From an uncultured Bacteroides sp. (GTDB lineage Bacteria > Bacteroidota > Bacteroidia > Bacteroidales > Bacteroidaceae), in the NCBI GenBank assembly GCA_902492205.1, contig CABUKU010000001.1:1-64000 (forward strand): a stretch of 64,000 nucleotides of DNA, read 5' to 3'. Under the pieces are notes generated by a model. The model ran no database searches. It was given only the letters and a program-made list of their open reading frames with translations, and was not told the origin of the DNA. Shown here piece by piece: positions 38,477 through 47,506 of the stretch. Every line of letters begins with the position of its first letter. Position 1 is the stretch's first letter. The position numbers and the translations under genes were made by a program.

Positions 38477-39874
38477 ATGGACGAAACACGAAGAGGTTTT
38501 CTGAAGAAAGCCGCATTGGTAGGAGCCGGAGCCGTGGCTGCGGGAATAGGAACAAATGCTGCCATTCCCGTACTGGACAAGGCAGAAGCAACAAGTAAAA
38601 AGAAAAAAACAGACGACGGACGGATACGCGTAGGATTTATAGGAACAGGATTCCGCTCACAAGAGCACTTTAACAATGTTCTTTCTTATGACGATGTCAT
38701 AGTAACAGCCATTTGCGACACCTCGGAATTCTCGTTGAATATGACGAAAAAGCATTTCGAAAAACTCGGCAAGCCTTTCCCTAAAGTATATACAGGCAGC
38801 GACAATGCATTCCAAGATATGCTTGCCAAAGAAGAATTTGACGCGGTTATCATTTCAAGCCCATGGGAGTGGCACGCTCCGATGTCCGTTGCCGCCATGA
38901 AAGCCGGAGTTCCTTACGTTGCCGTAGAGGTATCTGCCGCAAATACTTTGGAAGAGTGCTGGGACTTGGTGAACACATCTCTGTCAACAGGTTCGCAACT
39001 GATGATTCTGGAGAACGTATGTTACCGTAAAGACGTTATGGCAGCACTCAACATGGTGCGCGAAGGGCTGTTTGGAGAACTGCTCCACTGCCGTTGCGGA
39101 TATGAACATGACCTCCGCGATGTGAAGTTCAATGACGGAACCCAATACTCCTATGAGAAAGGCAGGGAATTGAAAATGGGTGAAGGTGCCCTTGCAGAAG
39201 CCGTGTGGCGCACCAACCATTCCGTTCACAGAAACGGAGACCTATATCCTACTCATGGCATCGGTCCGGTAGCCAACTGCCTCAACATCAATCGCGGAAA
39301 CCGTTTCCTATCCCTTTGCTCCATGGCAACCAAAAGCAGGGGGCTGCATAAATATATCAAAGATAACGGAGGGGAACATCATCCGCTCATTAACCAACGC
39401 TTCAACTTGGGTGACATTGTAACTACTATGATTCATTGTGCCAACGGCGAAACGGTTATCGTGACTCACGACACCAACTCTCCCCGCCCCTACTCCTTAG
39501 GTTTCCGCATTCAAGGGACAGAAGGATTATGGTATAATGACGGCGACACGGTTTACGTTGAAGGACAATCCCGCCCACATCGTTGGGATAAGTCCGATGT
39601 TTGGTTTGACAAATACAATCACAAATTATGGCAACAGTTGGGAGAAAAAGCACAAGGCGCAGGACACGGCGGCATGGACTACATCATGATGTATGACTTC
39701 CTCAATGCGGTGCGCAACAAAAAGCCTGTACCTCTGGATTGTTTTGACGCAGCAGCATGGAGTGCTATTTCCGCTTTGTCGGAAATGTCGGTAGCGCGCG
39801 GAGGCACATTAGTGGATTTCCCCGACTTCACTCGCGGACAGTGGATTAACCGTAAACCAACATTTGCCCTATAA
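38477..39874 (+). CDS. GH109-like Gfo/Idh/MocA family protein with Tat signal
   Basis: A 465-aa NAD-dependent protein exported through the twin-arginine route (TRRGFLKKAALVGAGAVAAG, residues 4-23). A Rossmann domain follows with VGFIGTGFRSQEHF near residue 53. The catalytic domain contains MILENVCYRKDVMAALNMV, YPTHGIGPVANCLNINRG and TSPRPYSL-like HDTNSPRPYSLGF. These blocks match GH109 alpha-N-acetylgalactosaminidases, which use NAD to cleave GalNAc from blood-group A and mucin-type glycans. Family membership is well supported, but the substrate is inferred. The fold is bound to its cofactor before Tat export, which explains the signal. A terminator hairpin follows. Confidence 0.78.
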   Translation: MDETRRGFLKKAALVGAGAVAAGIGTNAAIPVLDKAEATSKKKKTDDGRIRVGFIGTGFRSQEHFNNVLSYDDVIVTAICDTSEFSLNMTKKHFEKLGKPFPKVYTGSDNAFQDMLAKEEFDAVIISSPWEWHAPMSVAAMKAGVPYVAVEVSAANTLEECWDLVNTSLSTGSQLMILENVCYRKDVMAALNMVREGLFGELLHCRCGYEHDLRDVKFNDGTQYSYEKGRELKMGEGALAEAVWRTNHSVHRNGDLYPTHGIGPVANCLNINRGNRFLSLCSMATKSRGLHKYIKDNGGEHHPLINQRFNLGDIVTTMIHCANGETVIVTHDTNSPRPYSLGFRIQGTEGLWYNDGDTVYVEGQSRPHRWDKSDVWFDKYNHKLWQQLGEKAQGAGHGGMDYIMMYDFLNAVRNKKPVPLDCFDAAAWSAISALSEMSVARGGTLVDFPDFTRGQWINRKPTFAL

Positions 39875-39938
39875 AACAAGGACAAACATACGGATATTTA
39901 GATTAAAACGTACGGTAAGTTAGATATAAACATAAGGA

Positions 39939-39971
39939 GAGGTTTACACGAAGGTGTAGACCTTTTCTTTT
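39939..39971 (+). terminator. Terminator of the GH109-like gene
   Basis: AGGTTTACAC (39940-39949) and GTGTAGACCT (39954-39963) pair fully with one G-U, around loop GAAG, followed by TTTTCTTTT. Related AGGTAGAC and AGGTTTTC blocks repeat downstream to about 40027. The rest of 39875-40121 shows nothing I can name. Confidence 0.75.
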
Positions 39972-40121
39972 AAAAAGGTAGACCATTTAAAACAAAGCAG
40001 TAGAGGTTTTCTTAAAAAGAGGTAGACTTAGTAAAAAGAGGAAGAAACGGTTTGATTTTCTTTATTAAGCAATAAAGATACAACATTTCCGGCAGATTTC
40101 CAAATTCTCACCCTATGTGCA

Positions 40122-40652
40122 TCACTTTATATTCAACTGAGAAAGCAGTCTTCCAACCGTTTCTTTTATTTGCTCATGGCTTTCCAACTCTTCGGCATTG
40201 AAAATATATTGTGCCTTCTCATAATGTTCTTTTCTATTCGCCAAAGCTTGGGCAATAAAGCTCTTTAACTCCTCATCGGACTTTCCACGAAGCAAGGGAC
40301 GTGACTGGGTAGCTACACGCAAACGCCGGAACAGCACATCGACACCTACATTCAGGAAAACAGTGTTCCCTTTCTCACTCATAAACTCCATATTATCAAA
40401 GAAACAAGGAGTGCCGCCGCCAACGGAGATAATAACATCTTCGAACTCGGCAACCTCATGGAGCATCTGCTTTTCCAATTCACGGAAACCGGCTTCGCCT
40501 CTTTCTGCAAAAAGTTCTTGTACAGTCTTATGGAACCGCCCTTCAATGTGCCAATCCAAATCAATGAAAGGGAGATTCATTTCCTTCGCCAAAGCCTTAC
40601 CTAAAGTTGTTTTCCCGGCACCCATGTATCCGAGCAAAAATATACGAGTCAT
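40122..40652 (-). CDS. aroK: Shikimate kinase
   Basis: Phosphorylates shikimate in aromatic amino acid synthesis. The 176-aa protein has Walker A GYMGAGKTTLG (about 8-18), the shikimate-binding DLD of FIDLDWHIE, and GGGTPCF for the substrate phosphate region. The start at 40652 gives the standard N-terminus TRIFLLGYMG. An open frame continues to 40763, but a -7 match (TACATTTG, minus strand, 40687-40680) lies within it. Divergent from the GT87 gene. Confidence 0.95.
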   Translation of the reverse strand: MTRIFLLGYMGAGKTTLGKALAKEMNLPFIDLDWHIEGRFHKTVQELFAERGEAGFRELEKQMLHEVAEFEDVIISVGGGTPCFFDNMEFMSEKGNTVFLNVGVDVLFRRLRVATQSRPLLRGKSDEELKSFIAQALANRKEHYEKAQYIFNAEELESHEQIKETVGRLLSQLNIK

Positions 40653-40765
40653 TATCAGTGATTTTATTATTTCCGACCACAAATGTAAGATTTTACAGAT
40701 AAATACCCGCCATAAATATGTAACTTTGCAACAATTATTTACGAACAGAACATAATAACACAAGA

Positions 40766-41953
40766 ATGAAAACGGATATGAATAAGATTAAGGCTTTCTT
40801 CGGCAAACCTTTCTTCAACAATTATCAAACCCTATTAGGCTTATGGCTCTTTCTTGCTTTTATGGCATGGCTGACTAAATTCTTTCCGGGCAAATACAAT
40901 AACTTCCTGATATTTAAGCATCATTTCTGGCACACAATCAACCAATTGCCTTTATTTGCACCTTACCCTGCCGAATACCATGACTTGAATTACTATGGTC
41001 CGGTATTCAGCCTTGTCATTGCTCCGTTTGCCGTCACTCCGCTTTGGCTCGGATTACTGATGTGGTTATGTGGAAGTGCTTTCTTTCTGTACATAGCGGT
41101 ACGCAAGTTACCCATGACTCAAAAGCAACAAATATTTATCTATTGGTTTTGCGCCCATGAATTATTGACAGCCTTGTTCATGTCTCAGTTCAACATAGCC
41201 ATAGCTGCCATTATTGTCCTGTCGTTTGTATTCATAAACGAAGAGAAAGACGGATATGCTGCATTTATGATAATGCTCGGCACATTTGTCAAGCTATATG
41301 GGATCGTGGGATTGGCATTCTTCTTCTTTTCCCGTCATAAAATAAAATTCATTCTTTATTGCCTCTTATGGGCAGCCGTCATGTTTGCCGCTCCTATGCT
41401 CATTTCCAGTCCGGAATATGTATTGTCGCAATATTCGGATTGGTTCGAACATCTTTCCACCAAGAACGGAAGCAACATGTTCTCACAAAAACAAAACGTA
41501 TCACTGCTGGGCATGGTAAGAAAAATATCAGGTTGTGCCACTTATTCGGATCTTTGGGTAATCATCCCGGGAATGATCGCTTTCGCCCTCCCTTACCTGA
41601 GAATCAAACAATACAAGAATCTTGCTTTCAGACTAACTTTATTGGCGTCTACTCTACTGTTTGTCGTGTTGTTCAGTACAGGCAGTGAGTCGAGTACATA
41701 TATCATTCCATTCATCGGAGTAGCCATCTGGTATGTTGCAGCACCATGGAAGCGTTCCAAACTGGACATAGGTTTAATGATATTTGCTTTTATCCTGACA
41801 AGTATGTCCCCTTCAGACTTATTCCCTCGATATATCAGGGTACATTATGTTTTCCCTTATGCTCTTAAAGCATTCCCTTGCGTACTTATTTGGTTTAAAT
41901 TATGTTGGGAAATGTACACCAGAGACTACTCACAGAATGTTTTATCCAAGTAA
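40766..41953 (+). CDS. DUF2029/GT87 family membrane glycosyltransferase
   Basis: A 395-aa integral membrane protein with about ten hydrophobic segments. The early periplasmic loop (FAPYPAEYHDLNYYGPVFSLVIAPF) is characteristic of GT87/DUF2029 mannosyltransferase-like enzymes that use polyprenyl-phosphate sugars. The acceptor is unknown. A second ATG at 40778 is possible. A -7 box TAACTTTG (40721-40728) lies upstream. The gene stands alone between aroK and the RNase H gene, at the edge of the glycan region. Confidence 0.82.
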   Translation: MKTDMNKIKAFFGKPFFNNYQTLLGLWLFLAFMAWLTKFFPGKYNNFLIFKHHFWHTINQLPLFAPYPAEYHDLNYYGPVFSLVIAPFAVTPLWLGLLMWLCGSAFFLYIAVRKLPMTQKQQIFIYWFCAHELLTALFMSQFNIAIAAIIVLSFVFINEEKDGYAAFMIMLGTFVKLYGIVGLAFFFFSRHKIKFILYCLLWAAVMFAAPMLISSPEYVLSQYSDWFEHLSTKNGSNMFSQKQNVSLLGMVRKISGCATYSDLWVIIPGMIAFALPYLRIKQYKNLAFRLTLLASTLLFVVLFSTGSESSTYIIPFIGVAIWYVAAPWKRSKLDIGLMIFAFILTSMSPSDLFPRYIRVHYVFPYALKAFPCVLIWFKLCWEMYTRDYSQNVLSK

Positions 41954-42012
41954 ACCGCAAAGGTTGAAAGATATTATGTAACTTTGCAAACAAACTCTTA
42001 AGTTAGAACAGC

Positions 42013-42627
42013 ATGGCGAAGAAGAAATATTATGTGGTATGGGATGGTTTCGTTCCCGGAGTGTATGCTTCATGGACGGAATGCCAACACCAGATAAACA
42101 ACTATGCCGGAGCAAAATATAAATCTTTCGATTCTCAAGAGGAAGCAGAAAGAGCTTACAATTCTTCACCATTCCAATTTATCGGGGCAAAAGCTAAAAA
42201 GGCTTCATCCCCATCGGCAGCCAATATTATCCAGGACAGCCTTGCCGTAGATGCCGCATGCAGTGGCAATCCGGGCGCAATGGAATATAGAGGAGTTTAC
42301 ATCAAAACCGGGGAGCAGATTTTTCATTTTGGTCCTACTCTTGGAACAAATAATATCGGAGAGTTCCTTGCTATCGTTCATGGTTTAGCCTTATTAAAAC
42401 AAAAAAGTTTATCCATGCCTATTTATAGTGACAGCAAAACAGCCATTAGTTGGGTAAAGAACAAAAAATGCAAGACTTTACTCACACGAAACTCGAAAAC
42501 AGAAGAGTTGTTTAAAACCATTGAACGTGCTGAAAAATGGCTGAAAGAGAACAAATATAATACACAGATTATTAAATGGGAAACCAAAGAGTGGGGGGAA
42601 ATTCCTGCTGACTTTGGGAGGAAATAA
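42013..42627 (+). CDS. Ribonuclease H with N-terminal viroplasmin domain
   Basis: A 204-aa two-domain protein. The N-terminal 50 residues (KKYYVVWDGFVPGVYASWTE) are a viroplasmin/RNase H hybrid-binding domain, which holds RNA/DNA duplexes. The rest is an RNase HI domain with acidic catalytic residues in VDAACSGNPG (D79), NIGEFLAIV (Glu), YSDSKTAISW (Asp) and a last Asp in PADFGRK. Length and order are as in other Bacteroides RNase H proteins. It has a -7 box (TAACTTTG, 41979-41986). Only 15 bases separate it from the first glycan gene, with no terminator, so it may head that operon. Confidence 0.93.
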   Translation: MAKKKYYVVWDGFVPGVYASWTECQHQINNYAGAKYKSFDSQEEAERAYNSSPFQFIGAKAKKASSPSAANIIQDSLAVDAACSGNPGAMEYRGVYIKTGEQIFHFGPTLGTNNIGEFLAIVHGLALLKQKSLSMPIYSDSKTAISWVKNKKCKTLLTRNSKTEELFKTIERAEKWLKENKYNTQIIKWETKEWGEIPADFGRK

Positions 42628-42642
42628 AACCACCTATTAATT

Positions 42643-43752
42643 ATGGAAAATAAACAAATTACAGTAACAAGCCCTTTGTTACCTCCTTTAGAAGAGTTTA
42701 CTCCTTATTTGGAAGATATTTGGAAAAGGAAATGGTTAACCAATAATGGTCATTACCATCAGGAACTTGAGGCAGCTTTATGTGATTACCTAAAAGTTCC
42801 TTTCATCAGCTTATTTACTAATGGAACTCTCCCATTAATCGTAGCTTTGCAAGCATTACGCATTACCGGAGAGGTTATTACTACTCCATACAGTTTTGTT
42901 GCAACCACACATGCACTATGGTGGAATGGTATTAAACCCGTATTTGTTGATATTGATCCGAATACATGCAATATTGATCCCAATAAAATAGAAGCCGCAA
43001 TTACCCCACGTACTACTGCCATTATGCCTGTACATGTGTATGGTAAGCCTTGCGATACGATTCGAATTCAAGAGATTGCAGACAAATATGGTTTAAAAGT
43101 TATTTATGATGCTGCACATGCATTCGGTGTTGAAGTCAATGGAGATCCAATTCTTAAGTTCGGGGATATGTCAACATTAAGTTTTCATGCAACTAAGGTT
43201 TATAATACAATTGAAGGAGGAGCCTTAATCTGTCATGATGCAAAGACCAAGCAAAGAGTGGATTATTTAAAAAACTTTGGATTTGCAGGAGAAACAACAG
43301 TTGTAGCACCGGGTATTAACGGCAAAATGGATGAAATCCGCTCAGCCTACGGCTTGTTAGCATTAAAACATGTAAATGCAGCAATAGAAGCCCGACATCA
43401 GGTAGCTATTAAATATCGTGATACACTGAAAGATATATCCGGTATCAGTTATATGGAAGATATGCCGGGAGTGAAGCACAATTATTCCTATTTCCCAATC
43501 TTCATAGATGCAGAACAATATGGCATGACTCGTGATGAACTTTATTTCAAGATGAAAGAAAAGAATGTATTGGGTAGAAGATATTTTTATCCGTTGATAA
43601 GCAACTTCTCTACATATAGGGGATTGGATTCAGCTAGAACAGAGAACTTACCGGTTGCTACTAAATTAGCAGATAGTGTGATTTGTTTGCCCATGCATCA
43701 TGAATTGAGTGATGAAGATGTCGAACGGATATTAAGTATAATCTTAAAATAA
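42643..43752 (+). CDS. DegT/DnrJ/EryC1/StrS sugar aminotransferase, VioA-like
   Basis: PLP enzyme that aminates a nucleotide-linked keto sugar. The 369-aa protein has the PLP lysine K185 in STLSFHATKVYNTIEGG and the cofactor-binding Asp in YDAAHAFG (D156). The FHATKVxNTIEGG wording is close to VioA/FdtB enzymes, which act on dTDP-4- or 3-keto-6-deoxyhexoses, so a 4-amino-4,6-dideoxyhexose such as Qui4N is a reasonable product (inference). No dTDP-sugar dehydratase is present in the window. It opens a tight five-gene cassette with gaps of 3-9 bases. Confidence 0.88.
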   Translation: MENKQITVTSPLLPPLEEFTPYLEDIWKRKWLTNNGHYHQELEAALCDYLKVPFISLFTNGTLPLIVALQALRITGEVITTPYSFVATTHALWWNGIKPVFVDIDPNTCNIDPNKIEAAITPRTTAIMPVHVYGKPCDTIRIQEIADKYGLKVIYDAAHAFGVEVNGDPILKFGDMSTLSFHATKVYNTIEGGALICHDAKTKQRVDYLKNFGFAGETTVVAPGINGKMDEIRSAYGLLALKHVNAAIEARHQVAIKYRDTLKDISGISYMEDMPGVKHNYSYFPIFIDAEQYGMTRDELYFKMKEKNVLGRRYFYPLISNFSTYRGLDSARTENLPVATKLADSVICLPMHHELSDEDVERILSIILK

Positions 43753-43759
43753 TAAAACT

Positions 43760-44923
43760 ATGATTTCTATTTCTAATGTAGCTCAAAAAATAGAGCCGTC
43801 TCTAACTAGGCAATTATTTAATATGGCAAAAGAATATAATGATGTCATAGACTTTACCCTTGGCGATCCGGATATACATCCACACAATAATATTAAGCAA
43901 GCAGGCTGTAATGCTATTATGCAAGGAAAAACAAGATATTCTCAAAATGCAGGATTACAGGAGTTAAGAAATGCCATTTGTTCCCATTATTTAAGAAGTG
44001 AATCATTAAAATATAATCCTTTAACAGAAGTAATTGTTACAGTTGGAGCAATGGAGGGCTTATATCTTACTTTACTTTCTATTTTAAATCCGGGCGATGA
44101 GGTTATTATACCTGCTCCTTATTGGATTAACTACAAACAAATGGTTTTGTTATGTCACGCTACTCCAATCATTGTTGATTCCAACGAAGATGGAGATTTA
44201 ACATTTTCTGTAGAAGCAATAAAAAGAGCCATTACTCCTAAAACTAAAGCCATCATACTCAATAATCCAAGCAATCCCTCAGGATTAATTATCAGTCAAG
44301 AAAAAATAGCCTCTTTAGCAAAACTCTGTGTAGAACAGAATTTAATAGTACTCTCGGACGAAGTTTATAAGACATTAATTTATGACAATAACCAATATAA
44401 AAGCATAGTAACCTATCCGGGAATGAGAGAAAGGACTGTTTTAATAAATAGCTTTTCTAAAGAGTTTTGTATGACAGGGTGGAGGATAGGTTATATTCTT
44501 GCTCCTCAAGAGTTAATCTCCGTAATGATAAAATTACAAGAAAACGTTGTGGCTTGTGCACCATTACCTTCACAATATGCAGCAATGGAAGCATTAAAAG
44601 GAGCTTCTTCATACTCAAAGAATATGGTTCGAGAATTTACAGAGAGACGGAAAGTTTTAATTGAAGGCATAAAAAAAATACCACATTTGTCCTGCAATTC
44701 TCCCCAAGGCACTTTCTATGCAATGATTAACATTAAGGAAACCGGATTAACATCAGAAGAATTTGCTTATACTCTGCTTCGGGAAGTACAAGTAGCAGTA
44801 GTTCCTGGAATAACGTATGGTATATGTTGTGAGGGTTATGTAAGAATTGCATTTACTTTGGAAGTCGACAAAATAAAAGAAGGATTGCATAGATTATCAT
44901 CGTTCATGCAAAAATACAATTAA
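43760..44923 (+). CDS. Class I PLP aminotransferase (AspC-like)
   Basis: A 387-aa fold type I aminotransferase of the aspartate aminotransferase family. It has NNPSNPSG (about 173-180), SDEVYKTLIYD for PLP binding, and the PLP lysine in NSFSKEFCMTGWRIGY near residue 237. It transfers amino groups between an amino acid and a 2-oxo acid. An amino acid enzyme inside a glycan operon, next to an ATP-grasp ligase and a GNAT, suggests it supplies or removes an amino acid used to decorate the glycan. The exact substrate is unknown. Confidence 0.85.
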   Translation: MISISNVAQKIEPSLTRQLFNMAKEYNDVIDFTLGDPDIHPHNNIKQAGCNAIMQGKTRYSQNAGLQELRNAICSHYLRSESLKYNPLTEVIVTVGAMEGLYLTLLSILNPGDEVIIPAPYWINYKQMVLLCHATPIIVDSNEDGDLTFSVEAIKRAITPKTKAIILNNPSNPSGLIISQEKIASLAKLCVEQNLIVLSDEVYKTLIYDNNQYKSIVTYPGMRERTVLINSFSKEFCMTGWRIGYILAPQELISVMIKLQENVVACAPLPSQYAAMEALKGASSYSKNMVREFTERRKVLIEGIKKIPHLSCNSPQGTFYAMINIKETGLTSEEFAYTLLREVQVAVVPGITYGICCEGYVRIAFTLEVDKIKEGLHRLSSFMQKYN

Positions 44924-44932
44924 ATAGTATTT

Positions 44933-46132
44933 ATGAAAAAAATATTAATGTTAGGAGGTTCTCTTTATCAAGTATTTGCAATAAAGAAAGCAGTAGAAAT
45001 GGGATACTATGTTATTACTTGTGATTATTTACCTGACAATCCCGGTCATCAGTACGCTCATGAATATTATAATGTTAGTACTACTGATAAAGAAGCTATT
45101 TTAAGATTGGCCGACAATTTAAAAGTTGATGGAATAGTTGCATATGCTTCAGATCCTGCCGCTCCTGTTGCTGCTTATGTTTGCGAAAAGTTAAATCTAC
45201 CAACTAGTCCTTATCAGTCTGTAGAAATATTATCTAAAAAAGACTTATTCCGAGCTTTCTTATCAAAACATAATTTTAATGTACCTAAAGCAAAAGGCTA
45301 TACTTCTTATGAAGACGCATTAAAAGATATTGATTCTTTCAAATTACCAATTATGGTAAAACCCGTTGACTCCTCAGGAAGCAAGGGTATTAATAAACTA
45401 ACAGATGTAAGTCAATTAAAAGCTTTTGTTGAAAATGCTATGAGTTTCTCAAGAGATAGACGAATTGTAATTGAAGAATTTATCGAAAAAAAAGGAGCTC
45501 AGATATCCGGAGATGCATTTTCTGTCAATGGAGAATTAAAATTTGCCAGTTTTGCCAATGAATATTATAGTTCAAACAAAATTAAAGATTTTGTTCCTTT
45601 AGGAGAATGCTGGCCACTACTTATGCCTAAAGAGGTAGAAAATAAGTTATTGAATGATTTACAACGGTTAATGACTCTCCTGAATATGCAATCAAATGCT
45701 TATAACGTAGAAGCTATTGTAGATAAAAATAACAATGTTTATATAATGGAACTCGGAGCACGTAGCGGAGGAAGTTTAATACCGCAAATTACTCAATTAG
45801 CTACCGGAGTAGATATGGTTGAATATGTTATTAAAGCAGCTATGGGAGAAGATTGCTCAGATTTACATATGGAGCTATCCCGAGGATATTGGTCTAATTA
45901 TATGGTTCATAGCAAAAAAACAGGAATTCTCAAGGCTATAGAGTTTGACACTGACTTCAGAAAGAATAATTTAATAGATTTTGTTACAACTACTAAAATC
46001 GGAGATCATGTAAATGCATTTAAAGATGCAGGAGATGCCATAGGCACCTTAATTATCAAATATTCATCCCAAGAAGAAATGTTTCACAAAATAGAACATA
46101 TGGAAGACTTTGTCAAAATAACAACAATATAA
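44933..46132 (+). CDS. ATP-grasp ligase (carbamoyl-phosphate-synthase-like)
   Basis: A 399-aa enzyme with an N-terminal Rossmann-like domain (KKILMLGGSLYQVFAIKKA). The ATP-grasp domain follows, with VKPVDSSGSKGI near residue 142 (nucleotide lysine and Gly-rich loop) and IMELGARSGGS near 272 (Mg2+ Glu and Asn-type loop). ATP-grasp ligases join a carboxylate, activated as acyl phosphate, to an amine. In this setting the likely reaction is coupling an amino acid or hydroxy acid to the amino sugar made by the DegT enzyme. That is inference; no close family member of known function comes to mind. Gaps of 9 and 4 bases separate it from its neighbours. Confidence 0.8.
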   Translation: MKKILMLGGSLYQVFAIKKAVEMGYYVITCDYLPDNPGHQYAHEYYNVSTTDKEAILRLADNLKVDGIVAYASDPAAPVAAYVCEKLNLPTSPYQSVEILSKKDLFRAFLSKHNFNVPKAKGYTSYEDALKDIDSFKLPIMVKPVDSSGSKGINKLTDVSQLKAFVENAMSFSRDRRIVIEEFIEKKGAQISGDAFSVNGELKFASFANEYYSSNKIKDFVPLGECWPLLMPKEVENKLLNDLQRLMTLLNMQSNAYNVEAIVDKNNNVYIMELGARSGGSLIPQITQLATGVDMVEYVIKAAMGEDCSDLHMELSRGYWSNYMVHSKKTGILKAIEFDTDFRKNNLIDFVTTTKIGDHVNAFKDAGDAIGTLIIKYSSQEEMFHKIEHMEDFVKITTI

Positions 46133-46136
46133 AGAC

Positions 46137-46583
46137 ATGATTACTTATTTTATAAATAACATAACAGAATCCGAGTTATTAAATTACCTTCAAGATGCAA
46201 ATGACACATTTCCTATTCCTTTAAATCAAATTGTAGATCTAAAAGAATATTCAAAAAAATTATATAAATATGGAACTATATTCTCTTCATACAATAATAA
46301 TATTTTAATTGGAATCGCTGTTTGTTATTTCAATAATGAAAAAACAAAAGAAGGCTATTTAAGTATTTTACATGTTAAACCAGATTTCCAGGATAAAGGA
46401 ATAGCAAAGGGCCTAATCTATAATTTTAAAACATATGCAATTATGCATTCCTTTAGATATATTAAATTAGAAGTCTACATATTTCATAAAAAAGCTATTT
46501 CACTTTATGAAAAAATGGGATTTAAAATTATTGATGTAGATTCTAATAATAAATCTCTTTATATGAGATGTAACATTTTATAG
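46137..46583 (+). CDS. GNAT family N-acetyltransferase
   Basis: A 148-aa acetyltransferase. Motif A is LSILHVKPDFQDKGIAKGLI (about 79-98), where QDKGIA binds acetyl-CoA; the C-terminal KAISLYEKMGFKIID is motif B. Probably it acetylates an amino group on a sugar or on its attached amino acid. It is very AT-rich and lies 4 bases after the ATP-grasp gene and 3 before the glycosyltransferase, clearly in the same operon. Confidence 0.82.
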   Translation: MITYFINNITESELLNYLQDANDTFPIPLNQIVDLKEYSKKLYKYGTIFSSYNNNILIGIAVCYFNNEKTKEGYLSILHVKPDFQDKGIAKGLIYNFKTYAIMHSFRYIKLEVYIFHKKAISLYEKMGFKIIDVDSNNKSLYMRCNIL

Positions 46584-46586
46584 TTT

Positions 46587-47471
46587 ATGGAAGATAACAT
46601 TCTTGTTTCTGTAATATGTGCCGTATATAACCATCAAGCATTTTTAAAAAAATGCTTAGATGGTTTTATATGCCAAAAAACGAACTTTAAATTCGAAGTT
46701 ATAATACATGATGATGCATCTACCGATAATTCTGCCTTAATCATTGAGAAATATAGAACAAAGTATCCCGATATCATTAAGCCTATTTATCAAACAGAAA
46801 ACCAATATTCAAAAGGAATTGATATTTTTAGTTCTATTATGATACCTCGCTCTCAAGGAAAATATATTGCTCTTTGCGAAGGAGATGATTACTGGGTTAA
46901 CCCATCTAAACTTCAGAAACAAGTAGACTTTTTAGAGAGGCATTCAGATATTACTATGTCATTCCATGGTGCATGCGTTGAACGAGTAAATAATAAAATA
47001 GGGAAAGAGGCGGCTCCAATGTATATCAATATACAAGATAGAGAATATTCTTCTGCAGAACTATTCAACAAATGGATAGCTCCTACAGCTTCTATGGTTT
47101 TTAGAAAAGACATTTTAGATTTCCAAATATTAAAAAATCCAGCAATCCTAAATACGGATATCATTGTTGTTCTTCTTGCAGCAAATAAAGGAAGAATTTT
47201 TGGATTTTCTGAACAAATGTCAGTATATAGAGTTCATGAAGGAGGAGTTACATGGAATGCTAACTTAAATGTGAAACGATTAAAAAAATATCCAATCCAT
47301 TTCCTTTTTATAAAAAGGACTTTTAAAAAAGTCCCTTCTAAAATTATTAATAAAAAGATAGCAAGTACATATAGACATTTAGCCCACTATTACAAAGATG
47401 AGAAAGATTACTTAAATCTTTTGATTGCTTTTTTTAAAAAAGTCTATTACCTAATTCTATCTGCTTTTTAA
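46587..47471 (+). CDS. Family 2 glycosyltransferase
   Basis: A 294-aa cytoplasmic glycosyltransferase with a GT-A fold: VSVICAVYNHQAFLKKCLDGF at the N-terminus, IHDDASTDNS for nucleotide binding, and LCEGDDYWVNP (about 93-103) as the metal-binding DxD-like motif. It is probably the transferase that adds the sugar made by the preceding cassette. The C-terminus is basic and may touch the membrane. Donor and acceptor are unknown. Confidence 0.88.
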   Translation: MEDNILVSVICAVYNHQAFLKKCLDGFICQKTNFKFEVIIHDDASTDNSALIIEKYRTKYPDIIKPIYQTENQYSKGIDIFSSIMIPRSQGKYIALCEGDDYWVNPSKLQKQVDFLERHSDITMSFHGACVERVNNKIGKEAAPMYINIQDREYSSAELFNKWIAPTASMVFRKDILDFQILKNPAILNTDIIVVLLAANKGRIFGFSEQMSVYRVHEGGVTWNANLNVKRLKKYPIHFLFIKRTFKKVPSKIINKKIASTYRHLAHYYKDEKDYLNLLIAFFKKVYYLILSAF

Positions 47472-47506
47472 AGTCATGATCTCTTTACTAAAAAACTTAA
47501 TTAAAA

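Noticed and set aside
40653..40763. N-terminal extension of shikimate kinase
   Set aside because: The extension has no homology to the family, and a -7 promoter box lies inside it.
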